Below, piece by piece: positions 55,297 to 64,000 of a DNA stretch of 64,000 bases (positions are counted from its first letter, which is position 1; every line of letters begins with the position of its first letter). Where the stretch lies: contig NC_133297.1 of the NCBI RefSeq assembly GCF_005239225.2, forward strand, positions 22,171,882-22,235,881. The letters run 5' to 3'. The stretch is from Populus alba. Taxonomy: Eukaryota > Streptophyta > Magnoliopsida > Malpighiales > Salicaceae. A program made the translations under genes and the position numbers. Under the pieces are notes generated by a model that saw only the letters and a program-made list of their open reading frames with translations, ran no database searches and had not been told where the DNA came from.

Positions 55297-55853
55297 GGAG
55301 CAGATTTCACGTTCGGAGGGGGAAGAAAATCAAACTTAAAGTCGGCCGAAAACCAGCCTTTCCTGCTCATTTTTCCTGCAATCGATCATTTCTCTACTTT
55401 CTCTCTCCACCGTGGCCCTCAACCATCAACACCTTCATCAACTATCTGCTCACCATCATGCCCACCTCAATTAGCCATCAAACCACCTCACGTGGTGGTT
55501 GCACCACTTCTCTCTCTCTCCTTTGTAAAAATCTTCTTCTCTATCACTGTGACCCCGGCAGCAGCGGCAACAATAGAAGCGGCGACCACCACCTCGCCTA
55601 GAAGCTATTTTCCTTCCCAAAGGCAGCTAGGGTAGCAGCTCTCTCCTCATCCACTCCAACTGCCCCAACCGCGAGCTTCCCTTCTCCTTCTCAGGCCTGC
55701 ACCTTTTCTTCTTCTTTCAACGGCGACCAGAGCTAGCAATCGGCCTCAACACTTCCAGCCACACCGTGCACCGCCAATCAGGCCACCAACTCCCTCAACA
55801 CCAGGTAAGCCTCCCTTCTCCCTCCCTTTTTTTTCCTGCTGATGTATAAGCAC

Positions 55854-55883
55854 AGTGCAATGTGAATTAATTCACGTTGCACT
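55854..55883. repeat. 30-bp palindrome
   Basis: AGTGCAATGTGAATT and AATTCACGTTGCACT form 15-bp arms with one mismatch and no loop, 50 bp after a CAG/GTAAG site. Confidence 0.8.
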
Positions 55884-56117
55884 ATGTCATGCAACTTAAT
55901 CACTAGGCTGCCAGTGACTAAGTTGCTGTGGGCTGGACTTGTCTTAGCCCAGCCCAGTCGGCTGGGCTGGGTCCAGCCCATCCCTAGAATTAAAAAAAGA
56001 TATTTTTGGCCGAGTTTGGCTCAACTATTATGGGTCGAGTTCAGCCTATATCTTTCAAGGTCTGTGCTTGGCCCAGTTATCTAGGCCGGCCCAGCCCACA
56101 TGTTTAAATAATATTTT

Positions 56118-56157
56118 ATTAATTAATATATATATATATATATGCATATATAATTAT

Positions 56158-56202
<45 letters not shown>
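56118..56202. repeat. (TA)n microsatellite, two blocks
   Basis: TA runs at about 56,128-56,142 and 56,160-56,200. Confidence 0.9.
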
Positions 56203-58525
56203 CAAAAATCCTTTTTCATAAACAATTGTGATTTTCAAATATATATATATTTTTGGTTCTCAGGTTCTATTTTTTGTCAAGGGAAGGGCGAAGCTTTGGC
56301 TTGTTTTTGGCAGAGGTCCGAGCAGTGGCTGGTGGCTAAGGGGAGAAGGGTGATGGCTGCTAGAGGAGAAGAAGATAGGGGAGCTTTTGATGGTTTTGGG
56401 AAAGAACTCTGAGGAAGAGAACTTTGGTTTTTTTTTTTCTTCAAAGGGAGGGGCCCTTCAAGTGAAAGGGAATAAAGGAAGTCGACTGCTTTGGCTGTTG
56501 TAGCGGGAAAAGGAGCTGGAGACGGTGCTGGAAATGGCTATGTGGAAGAGAGTTAGGGGTTGTCTTATGCTCTCTAGTTTGTTTTGCAAAAGTCAAGGGA
56601 AAGGGGGGGAGATCTAGCAAGGGAGGGAGATGGTGGCGGCCTCGATTCTCTTTGTTTTTTGCCAAGGAAGGTGACAATGACTCTGGTTTTCTTTGGCAAA
56701 GGTTTGGGAGGCGGCCCCCATCCCTAGAGATAAATGTAGGTTTTGTTTTTAGGGTTTTTTTTGTCCAAAATTTTCCTCCCCTCTCCCCATAAATTTCCCC
56801 CCCTTTTGTTTTACTGTAGACTGTATTTATAAAAGAAGTATGGCTTGGCCACAATCGCATTGATCCCTCAACTCATTTTTTTTGTCAATTTTGATTTTTT
56901 ATTTATTTATTTTTGAAAGCGAGCAATATCAACGTCGACTTAACAAAGAAAATCGGTGATCATAAATTTTACGCGTTAAAAGTTGAACACATTCCAAATA
57001 CCTTTGAAAATTGAAATTCTTTTGAGATGACGTTGAAAATGCAAAAAACGATGCAAATATATCAAAAATGCATTTTTTGGAGTTTTCATTGTTTTTTTTG
57101 CTTTTTTTATTTTTTATGAAAAATTATCAAAAAACATGGGTCAAATGAAGAAGGTTCTTCATTTGGTTTTCATTATCAAGACAAAAGCCGCCACGCCCCC
57201 CCCCCCCATTTGGGCCTTGGCAAAGCAAACGAAAGAGCTTTGTTTGCTCTTGAATTTTTCCTCTTCGACACCGTCTGACCTTCCTTTCTCCCCCAGCCGC
57301 TCAAGCCCCTCTCCATCCTCCCTGCAGAAAAATGAGAGAAAACCCATTGCACATAAAACACTCCTATCCTCTCATCTCTAAGCCACCGCCCCTTTCCCTC
57401 TGCGCAAAGACCTTCCCCTTCCCTCAGCTAGTTCTCTCTCAAACAATCCCTCACCCTCCTCTCTCAACTTGTCCTTATCGAAGATCTAGCCTATCCACGA
57501 TCTCCCTCTACTCTCCCAGCCTTCTCTCAGCCTCACCCCGTAGCAACTCCTCCCCACGCACATTAGTGGCCACAGACGACCTATGGATGAGCCACTGAAC
57601 CGCTCTCTCATCTTGCAGCAGTGGTCAGTCCCTTGATTCGATTCCCCCTGAGTCCCATTGTCAGGTGTGCAGACACGCCACCAGCCACGACAGCTTCTTC
57701 ACCAATCTACAACCATCCAAACGGCAACAAGCAACGACGACATTGAACCCGGAAGAAGAAAGGATTAACGGAGGGAGATAATGGCGGATCTAAAAGAAAA
57801 GGGGAAAAAAGTGAAATCTACTGCTTGTGTTTGTTGGGTTGCCTTGCAGGTGACTGGGAGATCCACCGCCGACGAGAAAGGGAGAGGAGGAGAAAACATC
57901 CTTGATCACCCTGCCTCTTGGGTTTTTCCTGCGGCAGCGCGTGAACCCACACGCCACCAGTGTCAGCCGCATGTGGAGAAGACGTGGCACCAGTCTCCAA
58001 CACTGTTCCTGTGACTTGGGGCTTTCGGCATTGTTCATGATTTTAGTTTCTTTGTAAAATTTTAATTTGTTTAATGTGTTTATCCGAATTGGTTTGAATA
58101 TTGACTATTTTGTAATATTTAGTTATAGGTGTGTGAGTATATTATAGTAAAAAAAAGCGTGATACTAGTGTGGTTTTTTTTTTAATGTATGTTATTAATT
58201 ATAAAATAAAAAAATGAAATTAAGCGTTTAATTTGAATATAGGTAAATATCTCAAGGACAAATAAAATCATGTTTTATTTTTCATGAAAATGTAAGAACA
58301 TATTTCTACATATATTTTGGAATTTAATAACTGATTTATCAAAGCCTTAGAATGTTACTAATATTTTAAAGTTTTAAATCACATCAAACCACAAAGCAGC
58401 TTACCTTAAGTAAGGTGCACTAAAGGTGCTAATACCTTTCCTAGCCACAACTAGTCCCTTACCCTCGAATCTTTGACAAAGATCAGTACATCTGGATTTC
58501 CTAGTAACCCTCAATCAAAATACTG

Positions 58526-59761
58526 GTAGCGACTCCCAAAAACCAATCAAGCAAGACAATGAAAAATCACCAAACAATCGTCGCGCGAGTGACGTGCGAC
58601 AATTCTTATTTGGATATTCATGTGTGATTTTTAAAAAAATATTATGCTTGTTAATTTTATATACAATTATTAAAACAAAATTGCAAATATAACTACAATA
58701 ATCCCTAATTTTATTTAAAAAATATAGCAAAATTGAATGATTTTTAAAACATCATTGTAATTATTTATATAAAATGAATCTTATTTTAAAAAATATATAA
58801 AAAAGTAAAATAAAAAAACAAAGAGGATCAACAGATGTCAGGTGGTCGTAGGCCTACACTACCAAGCCTACGTGCATGGTTCAATGTTTTTTTTTAAAAA
58901 ACTCAAGCAGATGACACGTCGTCCACTGCAACAAATTCCAACCATGTTTAGTGACCAAAAAAATCAGGTCACGGGATATTCATTTTTTTTTCTAAAAACT
59001 TCATAAGAATCTCAATAACTCAATTTACAACTTGAAGACCCTCTAATAATTCTAGAAACTAAATATCAAACCAGACAAAAAAAAAATTAAGCCCTGATCT
59101 ATTTTTCTAGCATGATTAGAGATCCAGATCACCTTCATTTAATACATCGTTCAAGATAAATCTATCAATGCCAAGTTTGGTATTTTTTTATCGTCGGAAT
59201 GTGACCAATCAAAAACATTCTCTCTTCTTCTTATTTTCAACAGGTTCATCTCTCTTCTCTTAACAATCAGGGATTAAAGCATAACAAAAATGAAGTTTAA
59301 GATAGAAATGTAAATATCTAAAATTATAAGGACCAAATAAATAAAAAAATAAATTAAGATACCAATATAATATTTTATTTTTGTAATGCAGACGCATTGT
59401 AACAAGTTTAAGTGCAATTTCAACCGTAACTATGACAATGAAGAACCTTCTTCTTTTAGAGTGTGTTGCTATGGTAATTATTGTAGTTGTGGTTTGATAA
59501 AAGTGATCTTGATGTTGTGGTTGATTCATATAAAATGTGTGTTTGGTTAAAATTGTGGTTTGAGTTTTTTTTTTTTTTTTTGCTAAACATCATGTCATGA
59601 TATGTATGGTTAAAATTTATGGTTGGGATTGATGTGGTACATAAAATGACTAAAAATGACATAAAATAATTTATTTTGTTTTTAAATAGGAAAAATAACA
59701 TTTAGTATAAACAATAATCAGCATAAAAATAAAATTGTTCATTTTTATTAAAAAAAAAATA
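58526..59761. other. Stretch without supported genes
   Basis: A possible decayed PBS at 58,526-58,536, then A/T-rich sequence. Near 59,530-59,570 GTGTGTTTGGTTAAAATTGTGGTTTG and a T run might mark the left end of the Harbinger element, but a matching inverted repeat was not found in the window. Confidence 0.5.
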
Positions 59762-61330
59762 TTATTGCCCCACCAAACTTGTTGCAATGCCATTATGAAC
59801 ATAATCCATACGCGAAGCCCTCTGGTGCCCACGTGTTTGTGATAATGGAACCACATTGATTAAAATATCATCAGGAACAAAATCAGGATAGCGATCAAAC
59901 TCGTTAAATGCAACATCTTGGATCGACTTCCTTTAAATGTAGTTATGTAGTACCATTGATACGACAACAATTTAAACTTGTGTTTTGGAAGGAAACACAC
60001 GCATGTTTTGCAAGATTCTCCACTTTTTCTTTCAAACTCCAAAAGTATGTTTTATTACATATCGTAACGATGAATGGACACGATTAAATATTTCTTCCCA
60101 ACTTTGCAATTGTCCTCGTTGATTAAATTCTGGAAGATGATATCACTCATCTCTATATGGCCCCAAGTAACCGTACTCATTTAGATATCTTGAATCAATA
60201 AGATAATACTTTTTTGCATCAAGATAATGTTCGTTCAAATCTTAATTCATATTGCATACAAAAAATAAAATTATTCAAATTTAACAACACCCCATTTTTA
60301 ATTTCTCAATACCTTCTGATGGCTTTGGAAATATTATATTTGGATTTCCAATCACTTTAAGAAATATTTTTTTATCGTGTGCACTACCTTCCCACCTAGC
60401 CCAAACAAATGTAAATTACATGTCAAAGCTACATGCCGCCATCATATTTTGAGTGGTACACCTTTTCTGCCAATAAATGTTATTTGATTTTCTTGTGATA
60501 CACAAGTACGCACACATGTCCATCAATTGCTCCAATACAATTTAAAAATAAAAACAGTTTACCAATAAATTAAAATGTAAAAATATTTCTTTGTAACCCT
60601 TTCAATTATTTAATAACTTAGAAAAATTATTTTCACCTTAAAATGTGGCATATATCTTGGATTTATTGCGATTTCCGTTTGTGTGGTGGAGAATTCTAGA
60701 TCTACCGATTTGAATCACTCAACAACTAGCAAGCACACTGACTTGAGAACTTTGTTGAGATATCAGTTTACGGTTTCACCTAAATGTTGAAATCTCTTCT
60801 GAACTTTCTTGTTTGAAGCTTCTAGAGCTAAAGTATAGAGAAACATGCCTATATTATCAATAACACTCATCTTCCTAAAATGTTTTAGCTTATATAATGT
60901 TTCCAAATCAACACACAAACTCTGCAATGTCTCTGCATCCATCCAAAATATGTTAACACAACGTACCTAATGCCCATTTAAAATTTCATTCAACCATCTC
61001 ATTCCTGTGTTGTATGAAACCATACATGGTTCCTTATAAATATAATTATTATAATAAAAAGAAGTTCCCCAGCCATGCATAACAATAGTTTATTGCAATT
61101 ACACTCTCTAAGCCAAAAAAAACATCTTCCTCATCATCATCGTGTTTATTTTCATCATCGTCACCGTCATCGTCATCGTCATCTATATTGTCCATTACCA
61201 GAACCGCTACTGCATCAAAAACCATTACTAGTACTTGTACCACCAAAACCATTTGAAGCATACTGAATAACAATTCATAACATTGTCACACTCGTCATTA
61301 AATAGATCATTAAACCACTTCACATCCATA
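59762..61330 (-). pseudogene. PIF/Harbinger (HARBI1-like) DDE transposase relic
   Basis: Minus-strand order: acidic run (DDDDDDGDDDENKHDDDEEDVFFGLES) near 61,130-61,190; helix region RWLNEILNGH...DAETLQSLCVDLETLYKLKH, MSVIDNIGMFLYTLAL, KVQKRFQHLGETVN; first catalytic Asp in CIGAIDGHVCAY (60,515-60,540); TTQNMMAACSFDM; second Asp in FTFVWARWEGSAHDKKIF; YYLIDSRYLNEYGYLGPYR; and FGV-stop-KKKWRIL near 60,030. The third acidic residue expected in the ERTFG box is Lys (VIKHTFGV). At least five stops and several frame changes. It would have cut and pasted the element at TTA/TAA targets, and is dead now. Confidence 0.85.
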
Positions 61331-63359
61331 TCTACAAAACAACAAATTTTTTTCACTGATGAAATTGCCATAAATACAGTTAGATGGTGGAATTTGTTTT
61401 GAATATTAAAATTTCATGTCAACCTGAAACTGAAAACCAAAACAAAAAATTATAAAGCATTCCTAAAATTATCGTAGATCTTTTTAGTAATAATTAATGA
61501 ATACAATATTGCGGGCATCACAAACATATTTATATTGTGAGCTTTTAATTATATAAATGGTTTTAATTAAACATATCTTATGGTATCTAAGATTTACTAT
61601 GAATTCAGTGAAAATGAGATCAATTAATTAAGATGGAATGAGGATGTAAAAAGGACTTGAAGAATATAAGGTCATCATTGTACATAAAAAAGATTTTATA
61701 TATAACTTGAAAACCAGCAATTAACCTTCTTAAAAGCATGCAATTCAAGTACAAATTTGTTATATGTTGGTAGCTTAAATGAATGTGTTGTAATTGATAG
61801 TGTGCTTAAATAGTAACCAATGACATGAAGAAATCAATGTAAACATACTGACCTTTAACAACATTTTTAACCAACTTTTACATGTACAATTCCAAACTCC
61901 AAAAGCAAACAGTCAATGTGTTAACTATTCAAACTAAAATTCTCAACATCCAATTCTAGATTGCAATAGGAAAGAGAATAAATGTTAACAGTCATTCAAA
62001 CCACATTCAACGCCTAAAAATCCAGCTTCCAACACGAAGCATTCCCATATAATTTTCCACTTTCCAACAAGAACCATTATCCAATAGACACTAAGAAAAT
62101 GCAATACATCAACATAGTATACGTTACAACATATTATTTGAAAAAAAAAAACATCAATGACCAATCCTGTACATTGAATCTCATACCTAGTAGCAAACAT
62201 TACATTTAAAAAGTAACCATATTATATCAAACATAATAGAAGCAGTATTGACGTGCAGATCAGCATATCAAAGCAAAGTTTTGCTTTTATAACTGTCAAA
62301 ACACATAACACCAAAATATATTCATGATAGTTTAATAGGAAAACTATATTCATGGAGTATTAAAATACAATGACAAAATTAGTGTAATATCCTATCCAAC
62401 AACTTCTTGACTTTAAATATGAAATTCATATAATACTGCAAAAACACATATGACAACACAATAAGCTCCGCTCAATTGCTAAGAAATAGTATAGAAATAA
62501 TTTTAAGTTACATAATAATAAATTATTACATTTACATAAAGGTTTACATTTGATCTCCTCTTGAACATTAATTTCAGCAATTGAAATTTTCTTTCTTATC
62601 TCCAAATTGCTGCCCATATTTCCCTCCTGCTTCTAACCATGAAAAACTCAGTTGCAAAACAATAAAGTTCACTACCAAAAACCCACTTCCTCAATGGAGT
62701 GAAAATCCTTAATGACCTCTTCTATGCTACACTCTTTTTTTACTTTCTCCTTCCCAACCACTTGATGTGCATTCACTCCTATAGATACACTATCAACCAA
62801 TCACGTCTAAAATGCGAAAACAATTGCGTGGAGCTCCCATTCCTGAACCCTTTTTTTTCACTCTTTTGTGTACTTTATTTGAACACTTTTTTTTTTTCTC
62901 TCATTAGTAACTACTAGAATTGCTACTACTACTGCCAAATACGCTGTACACCAGCAATCATATATTTGGCATCCTCTATAACTTTTGGCTGAGTAAAGTA
63001 TCATTCTTTGATCACCAACTACCTTCTCTAGATGTGGGGATCCTTATTAGATGCATTCTTTTTCTCTTTTCACCCTAAACCATCATCACTCAACAAATTG
63101 AAAACCCTAATGATAGAGCCCAAGTATAACTGACTAGTAGCCATAATGGTTTATAAATATGATATCATATTTACAGCACAACGTGATATCGATACCAGAA
63201 TGCTAAACTTTCAAGCTACTTGTATCTCCACAACAAGGGAAAATGAAGATATAAAATGAATCATAATGATTGTAAGAAACAAACAATGAAAATAGTACGT
63301 GTATAGTAATTGTACACGATCCTCACTGGCAAAAAAAACAAACCTTAATTATAGATTTC
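61331..63359. other. Spacer between the two Harbinger gene remnants
   Basis: About 2 kb of A/T-rich sequence. Short ORFs at 61,985-62,200 and 62,426-62,617 (minus) and 62,699-62,917 (plus) show no family features. It may contain introns or leader of the transposase gene. Confidence 0.5.
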
Positions 63360-63690
63360 CATACTCGTTGTTGCCAAAATTGTTTCAAGATTTTAGTACT
63401 TCAGTCTACTCCCATTTCAGAAAATTCAAATTTTTTTTATATTCTCCATCATTTTATTCCATCCCACATATTCTTTAATTGTGCTTTCATTAATGGGATG
63501 GCCAATCATACTTCTTAAAACAATTCATAACATATTTCCAACGAGCTTTTGTCGAAATGTGTTTTGTCGCATACCTTTTCTCAATTTGTTTTGATACAAA
63601 TGTCACAAATGTGTTCAACATCTCTCTAGTCCAACGAAAGCCTTATCTTGTGACTTTCAAAATCTCTCCATGTCTCAGTTAAAATCAATT
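63360..63690 (-). pseudogene. Myb/SANT-like DNA-binding protein of the Harbinger element, relic
   Basis: Minus-strand frame near 63,640: RWTREMLNTFVTFVSKQIEKRYATKHISTKARWKYVMNCFKK. After a frame change it continues QLKNMWDGIK-stop-WRI, FSEMGVD. The WT...W...QLKNxWDxxKxxW order is that of the plant Myb/SANT-like (Myb_DNA-bind_3) domain encoded by the second gene of PIF/Harbinger elements. It helps the transposase bind DNA and enter the nucleus. Stops make it a pseudogene. Confidence 0.7.
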
Positions 63691-64000
63691 TTCTAACGTA
63701 AAATAGAAATATGCAGAATTAATAGGTTAATTTTCCTAGAGGTAATGGTAACAAACAAATGAACAGAACAAAGTTTCTTAAAACAAATAATTAAAAGAAA
63801 TCATGCAAAGTTAAGAAAAGAGAGAGTTATAGAATGAGAAAACCAAAATCCTTTAAGCATCATATCATTAAGTTCAGTTATGTCAAGATGAAGATTGATT
63901 GATCGAGTCCCAATATATAAAGCAACACACAATTCATAAATATTACAAAAAAAAATAATCTAAACCTTAAGGACATGTCTGTTGTGTAACCCAAGTTTTG
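63691..64000. other. Window end without supported features
   Basis: A/T-rich sequence, probably still inside the Harbinger element upstream of its Myb-like gene. No terminal repeat recognised. Confidence 0.5.

Larger units (their letters stand above)
54019..58525 (+). repeat. Probable long LTR of relic G (Tat/Ogre type)
   Basis: The proposed start follows the polypurine tract. U3 to about 55,288 is full of GGGTTAAATTG-like blocks. The TATA box is at 55,289. A CT-rich leader follows, with a splice-donor-like CCAGGTAAGCC at 55,801, and the 30-bp palindrome at 55,854. The end is placed before a GGTAGCGACTCCC that resembles the Tat-type PBS TGGCGACTCC. A length of 4.5 kb fits Ogre-like LTRs. Insertions inside, such as the (TA)n run at 56,128-56,200, are possible. 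The short Pro/Ser-rich frames near 55,272-57,600 are translations of CT-rich leader. Borders are tentative. Confidence 0.4.

Noticed and set aside
57136..58038. Pro/Ser-rich frames on both strands as possible gene exons
   Set aside because: CT-rich leader-like sequence with overlapping open frames on both strands and no family resemblance.

Overview
The window is repeat-rich nuclear DNA of a flowering plant, most likely a woody eudicot. Nothing in it looks like a normal host gene with an exon structure. It holds Ty3/gypsy LTR retrotransposons of three lineages (Athila, Tekay/chromovirus, Tat/Ogre), a possible Ty1/copia LTR, a Tourist-type MITE, a decayed PIF/Harbinger transposon, and one 500-N assembly gap. 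The low-GC background, tRNA-type primer binding sites, TA-rich microsatellites and plant retrotransposon protein families all support this. The species cannot be fixed from the sequence alone.

Layout. 1-3,993: plus-strand, left-truncated Athila copy A. 3,994-5,631: spacer resembling part of another LTR. 5,632-25,349: minus-strand Athila copy B, split in its 5' LTR by the nearly complete Athila copy C (12,847-24,776, 5-bp target duplication CTAGC). 25,350-28,938: LTR-like debris with tandem arrays. 28,939-38,508: Athila copy D (target duplication GCGAT/GCGAC). 38,733-39,351: Athila LTR fragment E. 39,352-39,851: Ns. 39,852-49,176: minus-strand Tekay element F, whose 3.8-kb LTR is packed with hairpin-forming arrays. 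49,177-about 58,525: Tat-type relic G, into which F inserted and whose RNase H region was later split by a 994-bp MITE. About 59,762-63,690: PIF/Harbinger relic with transposase and Myb/SANT remnants.

The most interesting item is the Athila family itself. Between pol and the polypurine tract, where Athila relatives may carry an env-like gene, it carries two extra reading frames. One is a 182-residue protein with an Arg/Lys-rich stretch followed by a four-cysteine motif, resembling the cysteine-rich nucleic-acid-binding proteins of carlaviruses. The other is an apparently intronless, 217-residue LONELY GUY (LOG) protein, the enzyme class that releases active cytokinin bases from their riboside monophosphates. 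Copy C keeps both frames open although its gag-pol is broken by a frameshift and four TAG codons. Copies A, B and D retain decayed versions. B and D share one internal deletion junction and A and B share another, so deleted forms seem to have been copied while still carrying the LOG cargo.

How the parts might work together is inference. Gag, protease, reverse transcriptase, RNase H and integrase would come from a less damaged relative. The accessory proteins, if made, could affect host cytokinin state (LOG) and RNA or silencing (cysteine-rich protein). No expression evidence is available from the sequence alone.
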